From the NCBI GenBank assembly GCA_031213475.1, contig JARUPZ010000017.1:310001-374000 (forward strand): 64,000 bases of DNA, given 5' to 3'. Shown piece by piece: positions 38,001 to 52,364 of the stretch. The position numbers and the translations under genes are program-made. Each line of letters begins with the position of its first letter. Position 1 is the stretch's first letter. The notes beneath the pieces were generated by a model. The model did no database searches. It was not told the origin of the DNA and was given only the letters and a program-made list of their open reading frames with translations. Source of the DNA: Nereocystis luetkeana. Taxonomy: Eukaryota; Sar; Phaeophyceae; Laminariales; Laminariaceae.

Positions 38001-41000
38001 TGTAAGGCATGTAAGACTAAAAGTATTTTCGGAGATTTTGGGTGGGACGGAGCGGACCTCCGTTTTCAGAGTTTGTATAGGCTAGATCTCCGACTTCCAC
38101 CCAGCTCAAAGTAAGGTATGAAGTATTGCACTATAAGGGGCAGCATGCCCTCTAAGGCATGCTCTAGATTTAGGCGGCCGTGTGTGCCGGTGGAAGGCAG
38201 CAACAATAAGAAAAACGTTTGTTGATGAGAAATGCCGGTCTGGCGGCGGAGGTGTCCTACTGTACACTATAATATACCATGTATGAGGCATCATGGGCTA
38301 TAGGATCTCCACCTCCATGCGCCACAAAAAGTAAGGCATGCCCTATGCCCTGCATTCTCTTTGGGCGCGTAAACTAGCAGCACACTACCAAACTATCGAA
38401 CACCTGGCAGTTACTACTGCTACTATGACGGGGGGGCATACTATTAATAGTACACTATGTTCCTACATGTTTATTACATATTAATAGTGAGCCGTACCTG
38501 GTAGTAACACATAGTAATGAGAAACTTGGATGGTGTGTCAGCATAGGGAGATACATGGTTTTTGGGTACATCGTGGGCTTTTATTACTACTGTATATAGT
38601 ATGTATTCCCATAAGTATCTACTGTACTAACTGTATATAAGACTATGCATTAAGGTGTACTACTAGAGCCCCCGGTAGTACTTCGTATAGAGGCCTGCAG
38701 TACTACAGCTGTAACAGCGTGGTCGGATTATCTATCTGGTACCACGTAGACTGTCGCCCCCTACACGGCTACACGCCTACACGCCTACACTGTATGTACA
38801 CCCTACACGCCCCTGCCGGCTCAATATCAAAACATTTGTTTCGGTCGCTGAACGCGCACCCAAATGGGAGTTCGCAAAGCTCGATGAAAAGTGGACGAGT
38901 GGAAACGGTAAAGAAGGTCGGGAACATGTCAACCCTCTGCGCCAAAAACGAAACGCACGTAGGTATGTATGTTGCGGGGGTGGCGAAGGGCACACAGTAC
39001 ACAGACGCCTGTCAGCACGGCTTCACACGATTTCTGTCAGTAGTTGGCAAAATATTCGGTGGGAAATAGACGTGTAGTGGAAATGGTCTGAGGACCAACG
39101 CCCCAACGGGTAGGGTGGGCCGTAACTGGACTAAGTCCGGCGGGAAGGCCTCATAGCCTAGGTTCTTGTTAGTGGGTGAGCTCGCGCGAGTCCCACACTA
39201 CCCGGTAGAGATGACTCTCCAGGGTGGTTATCTCCACCGCCTGCCCCTCTCGGGAGTGAGTGAGGTCGGGTAAACGTGCCCAAGCGCCAGTGGTAACAGC
39301 AGCTTACTGTGATATTGCAAAGGGAGCTATTGGTTAGATTGACACAAGACACGAAATTGGAAGGTGTAAGTGTGGTGAGCTTGAGCATTATTGCTACCGA
39401 TCCGCCGGAGGATAAAAATATACCAGTTCATTTTTTAAAAGCGGAAATGGTACTGTCCGCAGTCAATCAACCCTCCGTGGAAAAAACAAAAGGCATGGAT
39501 GTACCTGGGGGGGGAAGGGTAGCCTCCTGTGAGCGCGGCTTGACATTTTCTGCAGGGCAAAAAAGGTGAAGTCGTGCTCACAGGCGTCTACCCTTTTCGC
39601 CCCCGGCACATCCATGCCTTTTGTTTTTTCCGCGGGTTGATTGACTGTGGGCAATGCCGCTTCCACTCTTGGTTACTTTTCATCCAATTATGCCAACTAA
39701 CTCAAACTCAGGCTCCTTCATACACTCAGCTAAAAAGCAAGGCGTGCCCTATGCCCCCTATTTCTTCAGCGGCTGCGTTGTCAAATCAGCATCTGGACTC
39801 GCTTGTAAAACACCATCACAAGGAGAAGAGGCCCTTATACTATGTGTGTACAAGGCGCTTCGCTCGCTTAGGAAGGAAAAAAGCACATCCAATTATGCGA
39901 AGCGAACAGAGGTCCACGATTGAGTTTAGTGTTTTCAAGGATCGTAATTGCAAACCGGCGACTTGATAATGCCAAGAGTCCCGCCGCCATGCTTCAGGAA
40001 AAAACAGCTCCGACGTCAGCTTGGATGCCACATATACGCTTCGCGTCGCGGATGTCGTACGTACGTACATACACCCCAGGTAGGGTATTACTGTCTGTAC
40101 TTTTTTTTTTCTTTCGATATGCTTTATGTGTCAGGTCTGTACTGTATGTACGAAGAAAGCGAAAGCACAGCAAAAACAATGAAAATTAAACCGAAAATTT
40201 TAAAAGGGGAAAAAAATCCCCGTCCCCTCTCGTGTAATACTTTTCCGCCTGATTGGAACACCTTACACCCGGTCGAAAAGAAAAAAACTAAAAAATCGCA
40301 CAGAAGAGCTTCTCTCTCGACCTCGTACGCCGCCCGCCCCTCTCGCGACCACCTCGCTACCAATTCGGTCCGGGTAAAGCTTTTATCACTCTCTGCCACA
40401 ATCAGCCCCGTCGCCCGCCCCGCGTGAAGCCCGGCGCTCACCGTGGCCGTCGTTCGCCAGCTCGATAACGTTGGTGTTCAAACTGCACACCTCCCTCTTT
40501 CAACTTCAGCGTGGTCGCAAAAATAAGCACCGCTTGAATATTATCTTGCCCTCCCGAACGACCTTTATAAACTCGTACATACTCTATCAACAATCATAAA
40601 TCGAAGCCAGACAAAGCCCGTTTATTCATCCCTCGTGTCTCGAGGCACACGCGACGCCTAGGCACGAAAGCGGCGACCGCGCTCCTTGCAACCCCCCCTC
40701 TACCCGCCAGCACCCGCTGGCACCCGCGACGGTGTCGGGTCCTCCCGCGATGCCGTGCTCGGAGAACACGCACGCACACGAAACGAAAGAAGAAAAAAGG
40801 AAGGAAGGACCGAGAAAACAAAGAACTGCTGGAAAGGTCCGGCAAGTAACGAGAAAACAAAGAACTGCTGGAAAGGTCCGGCAAGTAATGACAGGAGGTT
40901 TGGAAGTGGGAGCTCTGACAGGCCAGGGATGCACCAACCGAGCACGCTCAGGGGTTGTGATCTAAGTATGTAGTTCTATACTGAATGAAATGTATGCCTT

Positions 41001-44000
41001 GTCTCCGTACTGAACGAATGTTTCTATTCATACCCAACAAAAGTACACTCAGTGTCCATCTCGACTCTTTATCCTAGAGAGACAGACATGATGTAGTCAC
41101 AGGCTGTCAAGAGACGGAGAAAACCGGAACAAAATAATCGCATTGATAAACCAAGGTAGAGCCAGTGAAAGCCCAACGTACCGGGTACGAGAACACAACA
41201 ACACAAGCCAGACCAGACCAGACCAGAAAATAAGAGCAAGAACACAATTCGTACAACCGAGTACATACTGTAGAAATGAGCCCTCGTTAACTCCAAGCAG
41301 TTTGTCTCCAAAAGACTGGTTCTATTAGAAAGGTGCTAGCGAGAGGTCCGTTCACTCTTTTGGCACCTCAAAGGGGAAATTGGCGATAAAAAGTGAAACA
41401 CGATTGCAGCGACGTCCACTGGGTGATTGTGGGATGATATTCTACAACATGGTGTCCGAGTGAAAAGGATTGAAAGCAAGGACTCGTACGGCAGGCACGG
41501 GCGCATCGCATCGTGATTAATCCCACACGTACCGCTGGGCACTGACGCTGCTCTATCGCTCCTAGACGGTTCAATGGTTGATAACACCAAAGTTAGTTAC
41601 CAACCATCGCTTGGTCGATGTCTATACTATTAATATACTATTAATATAGACCCAATAAGAAGGTGTGGTACCTCTTGTATTAACATTAATAGTACTGCAC
41701 TCTTGTGCGTAAACCTGTACCAAGGTACTTTTATTTCACCATGTGCCTCTATTTCCGAGTAATTAGTCACCAAAACGCACGTTCAGGGGGGAAACCCTTT
41801 GTGGGGGGCATATTATAAATAGTACTAAATAATACATGTAATGCTTGGTAATTCATAATAATACATGGCAATACATAGTACTACATAGTACTATTGCTAA
41901 GTATCATATAGTAACACATAGTAAAACATACCAGGTAGTAATATATAGTAATACATAGAAATGGATACCTGGTATTAATACATAGTAATCAGAACATACG
42001 ATACGATGGATCCCCAAAGCATGCATACCCCTGAATGTCACACACCATACTTGGTTATGTCTTACTGTCTATTACTGGATAGTACTGCTGTGTATCACTC
42101 TGTGTATTACTACGTTTTGTTTTTTGTTGATATTTTTATATCATCTTTGCCCCTTCATTTTTGTCTGCCTCCTATTAATATTCATAGTGGAAACCCAGAT
42201 CAACCATTGGGTGACATACATAGCAGCCTCGCTCTCTTCCCCCCTCAACATCCAAGAATATCACGGTGCGTGCCTTGCCCTGCCTTGCCCTGCCGTACCT
42301 TGCCTTGCATTGAGGAGACTGCCGAGACTGCGAACCCTTCTTCCCTCGTCGACTGCCATCGAATTGCACCATCCTTGCTTCTGAGCGCTAGTAGTATCAC
42401 TATGACCATTAATATTATATTCCCCTGTAATACGTTCAGACATACATGTTGATGGTATTGATAGAGAGCAGAATCCACGACAGACCCAAAAGCCGGTATC
42501 TCTGTTCACACACCACTTGGTTACTATTACTATTACTATTACTATTACTACCATATGTTGCCCCGTAATACTTCGGTAGCTCAAACTTGAAAACGCACCA
42601 GCGAATTTACAAATATATATTTCGGAGCTTTTGCAAGAAACTATGAAATATATCTGGCATACACGAGCAAATGGCTTAGATAACTAAGAATATCTTCCTG
42701 TGTCGTACCTTGATTAGACCTTCCGTTTGTTGGAACTCCTGCGGCCTTGACCTGCCCATCATCTGCGCTCGGTGGGTGCTCGGTGTGGAGGACGGGTACG
42801 AGCGAATATCCCGCTCTATCACCCCCAGGAAATGTGCTGTCGGTGCACAGGACAGAAAGCCGGGGGATTCCATACAACGTTAAAAGCACAATCAACAGGG
42901 GAAGGACAAAAGCGGGGGGTTTCTATACATTAAAATCACAATCAACAGGGGGAAGACGAAAGCGGGGGTTTCCGTACAACGCTAGAAGCATACAACAGGG
43001 TGGCATAGGAGCGAATGTCCCGCTCGGTTTCTTTCAGGAGAATGTGCTGTCAGAAGCAGGACAAACACGGCGATTTCCAAAGCGATTTGAAGCACACTCA
43101 ACAGGGGAAGGAACTCCTGGGAATGTGCTGTCGGGAGCAGGACAAACGCGGCGGGTTCCATATAACATTGAAAGCACAACCAACAGGGGAAGGTAGGAGC
43201 GAATATCCCGCTCGACTAGGTACCACATACAATATGCTGTCAGAAGCAGGAAAATAACCAGGGTTTTCAGACACCATTAACCCTTTTAGGACTGCAGTCT
43301 CGTTTTGGGGACAATTGGGGACAAATTACTTGGAATTTGAGTGCCTCGTCCCCAAAACGGGACTGGAGTTCTAAAGGGGTTAATAGCGTAATTAACAGGG
43401 AGAGGTAGGTACGAACGAATATTCCAGCAGTAGTCAAGGGTCATAACCCGGCTCGCGGGTCGGGTCAGGAATTTTTTTGAATATCACGGATCGGGCCGGG
43501 TTGGGTCGGGTCGGGTCGGTGGCGTCAGGAGGGTTTCAAACACTCACGGGTCAGGTCTTGTCAGCCCTACCCGACCCAAACCGACCTTACCCGCTAGGCT
43601 TGACCCGGCCCGTGAACATCCCTGGAGTATTACGCTCGATCGCCTCCAGGGTACACATGGTGTCGGAAGGACAAAAAAGGAGCGTTTTCGTACGAAAGAT
43701 GGATACCTATCGGAGGAATGGCGATCAAAATCCTCTAATAATAGATCGTGCATTTGATATTATGACGTGTTTACATGAAACATTACCATTTTACACCAAC
43801 TAGATATTATACCTGCTACCTGGTATCTGTTATCTACGATTACTGGGTACAGGATACGTATCGTACAGACCCAACCGTGGAAACATGTGGTATTGATAGA
43901 TGTCTATATAGCTCATACGACCACATGATCTAGACCATGCAGATCACATAGATGAGGGATATGCTGTCCTCAATGATCTCAATGATCTCAATGATCTGAA

Positions 44001-47000
44001 TGTCCTGAATGATCTCAATGATCTGAATGTCCTGAACGATCTCAATGATTAAGATCGTGAAAAGGGGTCCTCACTTATCCGATGTATGCAGCAATAAAAA
44101 TACAACCAACACTCGATAGGGGAAGGTAGGAGCGTGTATTGTGATATATAGACCGACAATAGCGGGGGGTTTCCATGTAGCATTTTGGCCGTTTAACCTT
44201 TGTTCGCTATCCTCCGTAAGCTGCGTGCTGTACACTCGTGGTCGAGACTGGAAACGTGCAAACGAACGACAAAAGAGTAAATCTTAAATCCAGTTGTAGC
44301 AACATTGTATCTGGATGATACCGTATACTGGTAACTGGTAACACGCAAGAAAACACACAACTCTGGCGTGAATTTCCGAGTCAATTTAGTTAAAACCATG
44401 CCTTGAGGGCGCACACACAGCAGGCACACAGCACACACAAAACACACACAACGGAAATGAGGCTTTAGAAAGGACCTCATCGAGACCTTTCCATAGATGT
44501 ATCTCTCGGCACTACTAGCGGTTGCACTCCCCCCATCGTCGGGCGAATCAGCTATTTGATAGTAAGTTGGTTGGAGGGGGGGTGTTTTCTTATCACCCGT
44601 GTGATAGTGTCATACCTACGGTAAGCGTGTGGAACCTCAAGTCTGTTATTTCCCAGGGTGACGTATTCTACTACTCACCGTCAAGGGTGACTTCAGAAGA
44701 CACCGTGCCGGGGGGCAGGACGTTTAGCTGCAACGCGCAGTCCTTTCCGCTCCTGGTTTTAAAATAAAAGATGGAATACATCATAGTCACGTCAAGTCGA
44801 GGTCACGTCAAAATAAGTCAACGCACCCCAAGGCAAGTCAAGTCTAGCCACGTCCAAGCCAAGTCACCTTGACAAAACCACGGCGGTACAGCAGTGTCAT
44901 AAGTAGCCTGCTCGTGTAGTGCACCTGTCGCCTACCAGATAGTCTACAGTAATAGCGCACGTACTCGTGCAATGTAGATATTGTCTACAGCGATAGCCGG
45001 CAGCAGTACCGATGCATCCTGTAGTAGAGGCATGTACACTCGATATAGAGAAGCACGATAGTCTCATGGCGCAAAATAACATATTGCCTACAGCAATAAC
45101 CTACTGACGCAACTTGTAGCAGTCAGAAGCCTGCTGATGGCGCACACCTGTTGCCTGAGCCGATGAGGAAGTCGACCTCGTCCCCCACAACAACAGTGGG
45201 CGGAGCTTCCGTGAGGTGGAAGAACAGGTCGCCGGGTCTGTCCATGCATCGGACAAAGCCGAAAGACTCCTTCAACGAGCACACTCGCCCCTGCTCGCGC
45301 TCGCCGCTCACTTCTAGCCTGATCAAACCGCGAAAGCACAATGACAACCACACGGAGAAGCACAGGGGTTAGCAGTGTCAAGCACACGGGCAAGCCCAAA
45401 TATACGCCCATACATATAAGCGCGCGGACAAGCACAAGCACAAGGAAGCACAAGGATAAGCGTAAGCGCAAGGGAGAGTCCCACGAAGAAGCACAAGTAT
45501 GAGCACAAGGAGACGCACAAGAATAAACACAATAATAAGCACACAACCAAGCCCAAGAATGTGCCCGAGGACACTTCCAACACGGAAAAGCACAAGGAAA
45601 CGGACGAGCCCACGAAAACCACACGAATAACACACGGACACGCACAAGGGCAAACACAAGGATTATCACGAGGATAAGACAAGCATACGGCGGGTGCAGG
45701 ACTATCGAAGCAAATAAAAAAACGAAACTCGTAGGAAACATCTACGCACCGTTGTCCAGGGATAACACACACATAGAGGTGCCCACAGCGACCGCTGCCC
45801 TCGGTAAGATACTAAACCGAGGTCAACCGACTGCACAGGGCGAAATGTTTGAGGTCAAGGTCCGGTTTGCTTTACGAGTAGGAACATGGAGGTAAACATG
45901 ACAAGCCTTGGCGTGACAATCAACCCTCGAAAACCTTGTCTTAGCCTTACAGCCGCATGACAGCCGAACCTTCTGCTCCCACCCATCCACTCACACATCT
46001 CCCCTCCGCCCCCCTCTGTGCATGACATGACTACCCCCCTTCCTACCCATTCACAGACCCACCCACTCATGCACCCACACTAACCAACAAACTCTCTCGC
46101 TCACCCACACCCAGTCACCTACCCCCCCACCCATCAATTCGAGCAAGCAAAGACATCAACCTCCTCCTCACCTCTGGCGTTGTTGCTTAAAAGCACCGCC
46201 ACCCCCACCCCTGCCTCCACCACCGCCTCTTCCACTCATTGCCTGGGCGTGCTTTTGCCAGCGTTCACCACCACCGCCGCCGCCACCGCCACCGCCATCA
46301 CCACCTCCACCACCGACACTCTCCCCCATCCCTGCATCCCCTCCCCACCCGCCTCCTGGACCTCCCCCTCCAGCGCCGTCGCCGCCACCACCTCCGGCGG
46401 GACCCCAGTTATCACCAGGAGGTCCGTTGAAGTTGTTGTTGTTGTTGTTGTTGTTGTTGCTACCTTGGTTCTGGTTTATGTCCCTGAAGCCACCACGATT
46501 GTTACCGTCGCTGTTATTGTTGGCATCGACCCCGAGACAGCATCGACCGAAGCCAAGCGGGAACAGGGGACAAAGAACGGGCAGGGGACAGGGAGGTGAC
46601 CGGGGACAACGAAAGGGAAAGGGGACAAGCAGGGGACAGGGGACAAAGTTTGGACAAGGGACAGAAGAGGGGACAGAGGACAACGAGGGGGCAGGGGGGC
46701 AAGAGGGGACAAGGACGGGACAGAGTGAAACAAGAGGGGATGGGGGACGTATGCAAGGGGAATGCAGATGGAGACAAGGTCAAGGGAAAACCGTGCAAGG
46801 GGTACGAGGTTGGAGAGCGAGGGGCGTGCACTCGGGGCTCTCAGGTCTGGCTCAATACTACAACACCAAGAACAAGAACGATGACAAAACGAAGAAAGTG
46901 ATACCAGAGAACAAAAGTGCAACAAAGATAACCCAAAGATTGAATACGAAGGGCAAAACAACCGACCAAGCTCACCGTCTGCCCCCGCCATCTCCACCCG

Positions 47001-50000
47001 CACCAGAGAATCGATCGCCCCCACTGGGGTAGCCGTAGCCGCGTCCTCTCCCCCTCCCTCCGTCCCCCCTGCCGCGGTTGTAGCCACCCCCCCCCCCCCC
47101 TCTTTCCCTGAAGCCACCGTCTCCGCCCCTACCCTGCTTGGACACGCGGGTGACATGCACAGAAGAGGGTGGAGGGAGGGGGGGGGGGGGGGGGGGTGTA
47201 CTCGATAGGAGAGATGTACTCGATATCATGCATGGCCGTAGTCGTATGACCATAGAATCGCATCCCTACAATGCCGGGACGGAGCATGTCGGGTTTTCAC
47301 CGACCAGGCAGACATTGCTTGCACAAAGCGCGAAGCGCCGTGAGGTGTCTGGCGAGTCGCATGAAGGGTGAGCTGCATCCTACTTAGAACCGCTTGTGAG
47401 GCGGACTTGCATATGGACGACAGCTTCAATTTAGTTGATTTAATTTCCGGTGTAGGCATTTCCAGAAACAGCAATGGGAGTACTATGTAACTGCCTCTTA
47501 GATGCCTTACCTTGAACACTACGAGATACGATCATTCCCACTTGTACGGAGTAAGGGTTGTTTACCTCGCACAAGTGATCTAACTCGACAACCAGCTGTG
47601 GGTAACCGCCCAAAAAAAAAAAAAAAAAAAACAGTACCCTGGTTGTCTAGCTCACGTAGTGAGCGGCATGTTTTACAGTGTCGTTGCAAACCGACGCCAA
47701 CCCAACCTATATAAAATAGGGGGGGGGGGGGGGACTCAGAGACATCAATAAAAAAAACAAGTGAAACTACCAGGTATCAAAATAGACACCTGAACTTGTA
47801 TTCACTGGCCGTTAGCGATACTTGCCAGTCGATCGAAACCCCGGGGTTGATCGTTTGCGGTACGTGTCGGTCGTTACGTAGCTTTTGAACTTTTGGTCGT
47901 ACTATTCGAGGGTTAGCCGTTAGCGATACTTGCCGGTCAACTTTTCGAGGTTAGGTCACTAGCGATACATGCCGGCCGGTGTTTTTTCGCGGGCTGGTCG
48001 TTGGCGGTACTTGCCGGCCAGTAAGAATTCGGGGGCTGATCGTTAGAGGTACTTGCCGGTCATGATATTCACGCGGGCTGGTCGTTAACGATGTTTCCAG
48101 ATCGTTAGCTTCTCGAGCACTGATCGTTAGCGATATTTTTTCGGTCGTCAGCTTTTCGCGCGCTGGTCATTAACGATACTTTCCGGGCGGCATTTTCTCA
48201 AAGGACTGGTCGTTAGCGATACCTGCCGGTCATTAGCTTTTCGAGGGCTCGTCGTTGACGACACGTTCCGGTCGTTAGCTCCTCGCGGGCTGATGGGAGA
48301 CCCCCTTCCAAACAGGCAAGATTATTTCATCGGAACTATATCAATCGCTACCTCCTCTTTACTAATTTGGTCTCGCCCTTCGTGCCTGGTGCCTACAGGT
48401 ACATCTTATACAGATGTACCTGGTATAGAACATACTGTAGGCTATAGAGCGAGGATGTATTAGGAAATAGGTTTAAAGGAAGCTTACCAGGGAGAAGGTA
48501 TTTTCGTGGTTGGGGCGAACCTGTTGAACAAGCAACATGTATTTCGAAAGCTGTACGTACCATGAAGCCTTTGTACTGCCGTCGTGTTCAATACTGCTGT
48601 AAGAGTAGCAGGTACTGGCAACAGGTAAAACCCAAACCAGATTCACGGCGTTGGGCTAACATATCGTTACGTACTTACTTCTAGTACTGTCGTAATGCTG
48701 CTACTGCTACTTCTACTGCTACTACTACTGCTACTGCTGTCGTGACGATTTGATTGTGACACACCTGTTGAGCGCTGTAGTCGTACATGTCGTTTTGCCA
48801 GCGTCCACCGTCACCCTGTTGGCCGTTCCTACCGTGCCCAGACAAAGCGACAAAACAGAGGAACCAAGACACCAAGATAAAGCGTTAAGACTGTTTGACA
48901 AACAAATCATTAACGGACAACGTTGTCAACACAAAGTGGACGTGGCGGACGGAACAAAGCGGAGAGACAAAGCGTCAAAACACAGCCCCATGGCACATAG
49001 TGACAAACCAGAGACACTATTCAGAGACTACTATAGACGTCAAGACAACATGCCATGACAAAGTTGAAAGAACACAGCCACCATACAAAATGACAAGGTA
49101 AAGCGTCATGACAAAGTGTCAATACAAAGTGATAAGACTAGTAATAAAAAAAAGAAACAAAGAGACGATTCAAACAGAAAAGGCAAAGCAATAAGCCAAA
49201 GCGACGAACGGAACAAAGTGACCAATTTGAAACACGCCTAAGCGCTACAAACCGCCTAAAAGCAGCGGCCCGGGGATTCAACACACGCCGATCATCCCGG
49301 CGGCGACAATCCTATCAAATCGTCAAGACACTGCCGTCTCTATTGTACCAGGTAGGAATGATACTGCTGCTGTAAAACCATCACCTACTCTTAATAGCAT
49401 AAAGCACGAAATAGCATATGACACGATATGATACATCAAAAGACCAGAAGTACGTAGGATTGTAACTCAATGAGATTGTGAGTGCGCCCACTTTTAGCCA
49501 GTCTGTATGTTACATCAATATTACATCAATTTACAGGACTCGGTAAACTACTCGACCAACAAAATACAAAATACCCCGAGAAACCCCGTGTACCAGCTAC
49601 AACGTATGGTATATACCAACTAAGTGTTCCATACCTGGTAATCATATAAAAATGACCAAAAGACGGGCCGGGGCTGTCTGGATGAAACACTGTACGCAAA
49701 GTCAACCACACCTATTGATTGACCGAGAAAGCATTGGCTTGGTTTGCATCAAATCTGCAGCAGTATACTCGTACGAGTAGCCAAGTCGGATCAACGGGAA
49801 GGGAACGCCATACACGTACCGTACTCTGTACCTTCATACCTGGTATTATACTACATACCTACATACACTACACATGCTGTTTTAAAGAACTGGCATGTCG
49901 GTGTGTCGGTAGGATGAAAAATCACCCCGGACAGACAGGGACGAATAGTGTGCTGGGTGCGGATGGGTCGAAAGCACGGTTTAACTCTCACGTCTGTTGG

Positions 50001-52333
50001 GCCTTGAGCGCTTGAGTGGGAAACTTTCACGGGAAAAAAGTGAACAAAAGGGCCATGACATCATCCCAGCAGCCGCACGAAGCAACGCGGGATGCTATTT
50101 AGCTAATAACTAGACTGCAATAAGTACCGGTATAGTGTACAGTGAACAGTGTCTACTGCTGTATACCTGGTAGTGTATACTGCTGTATAGTGAATATTGT
50201 ACCATATAGTATATCATGTACTGGTATTATTAATAGTACTATGAACCCTCTAGGAATTTCAGAGCGGAAAATTGACCACAAACAAGTGAACATTGCTCGC
50301 ACAGCAGCGACGTCCACTGTGTGAGCGTGGGGTGATACAAACTGGTGTCCGAGATGTATCCAACGTATCAGGTGTACCATAATATGCAACGCAACGAATC
50401 GCACCGCCAGGGCGAAAAACATGACCCTACAGACTATATACCCCGCCCTCCTGGTCGCTCCCGCTACCTACGATTACGGGGGACCATATTAAATAGAATC
50501 TACGGTGCAGACAAAAACCTATATATTTCGCTATTTTTACTAACAGTATTTGGTCCTATTTACTATGGTCCCCCGTAATAGAATCATACACGCTCCATAG
50601 CACCAATGTTTTCATTGTTTTCGCCAACACTCAACACCACGGGCTTCCTAAGGAACATAACCCACCTGGTACTATTAATGCTAACTGCAGGGGTTGGTTA
50701 ATACGTTGATACCGTGTAAGACGTGTGATACATATCGTAGCACACCACACTCAGTCAGTCAGTCAGTCAGTCAGTCAGACTAGTTTGGTCGACAACGGGG
50801 AGGGCGTACTGGATACGCCGACCAAACCGATGCATCTATCCAAATTTCCCGACGAGTCATCGATTCCACAGCCACCAATTACATACGTCGTGTGTTTGGG
50901 TAAAATCGACTTGGAAATTCACTCCATGGGGTGTGTTATCTTAATTTAACCCTCTTAGAACCGCAGTTCCGTTTTGGGGACATAGCACTCAAACTTCAGG
51001 TAGTTTGTCCCCAAAACGGGACTGCGGTTCTAAAAGGGTTGAGCGATAAACGATGGCCTGGGGGACGAGTATTGCTATGTCTGCCTCCAATGAAAGGAGT
51101 TGTACGAGAGCATGCACTATCGCATGTGCACGCTCACACAATGGTATCACCAACGTGTTCCTCTGTTTTATTCGCCATATCGCTTCACTATATCAGGGCT
51201 GCGAGTTGGCTTACTAATGACTTCGCGGCTATATACCTGGTAGCTAGTGCTTGATAGGTGCACGTAAGACAGAAATCCGACACCATCGTACTATTAATAA
51301 AGAGCCAGACAGGGGCGGCATACTAAAACCAAGTAAATACAAAACAAAAGAAGCGTTTTCCGTAACTTCTTCGTCAAGGAATGTCACCGAATATCACCGC
51401 GCTTCTTTGTTTTTCCTTCCGATTTTCTGGCCTTTTGAGGCGTGTGGTGTTGTTCTGTCTTGTTTACGTGCGTGCGTCCCTGGTCGGGCGGCCAAACTGT
51501 CACTGCGCCTGCCTACACTAGCTATTATACTACAGCAGTAGGCGCTCGCTCTCAGCACTTCATTCCGTTTTTTTTTTCGCAAATAAACTCAGAAGTCCGA
51601 CCCTCGTGGGATTCGAAATCCGGCACCAACTGTTTTGTTAGTATTAATAGCATTCGTGGGTACTGTTAATACCACCATTAACACACCACCGGGGTGAACG
51701 GCGGTTGAGTTAAAATCGTGTGTGTGTCGCGAGTTAAAAAGGCGGAACCCGGGGCGTTCCTACGAAATATCATGCGTTCGAGAGGCTATTTATCTAGGGT
51801 TTGCTGCGCTTGGACTGCTGGTGATGGGACTGCGCGGGTGCTTTTGAAATTCAGAGGAAGGTTGCGTTGGAATCGTCGAGATTGTATTATGTTCTCTCAC
51901 AGATTGTGTTCAGGGCAGCCAGGATACATGAGCACATAGAAGCACCGTTATTTTATTTTATTTTAGACCCGGAGGGCGAGAGGAAACCCCTGTCCACACT
52001 TATTTCTCAAGTTTTCGTGTACCGGTTCGAACCCGGTTCGTTTCTTCCACCTTAGTCGGGCCTGTCTCTGACCGTCAATAAAGTGTGGTTTACTCCGAGG
52101 ATGTAGGCACCTGAGTCTATTAGCAGATATTATCTCTCTCTGCCGACTCAGGTAGTGTGAGATTTGCACCGGTCATGGCCGTCACAAAGGGGGAACCTTG
52201 GGATGCGGCTACTGTTGTCTACTGTTGTACCATGCCTGCCACAACGGGTAGAAACCAAGCAGGACGGCATGATATACATACTATGCTATTAATATGAATA
52301 TATACTTTATACTGGTACCTGGTACTATACTAC

Positions 52334-52364
<31 letters not shown>

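Noticed and set aside
38719-39069. 116-codon plus-strand ORF in intron 7
   Set aside because: No recognised domain and opposite strand to the host gene; kept only as unassigned sequence.
45088-45741. 217-codon minus-strand ORF, Cys/Leu/Val-rich
   Set aside because: Its upstream part is a translation of the CACAAG repeat in intron 4; only 45148-45318 is coding, and in a different frame.
46427-47156. Long ORFs on both strands between exons 3 and 4
   Set aside because: They translate the GGGGACA repeat of intron 3 and antisense of the RGG exons; phase-consistent exons explain the coding part.
51955-52060. Possible tRNA gene from GGTTCGAACCGG
   Set aside because: Only a box-B-like palindrome; no acceptor stem, D-arm or anticodon arm could be folded on either strand.
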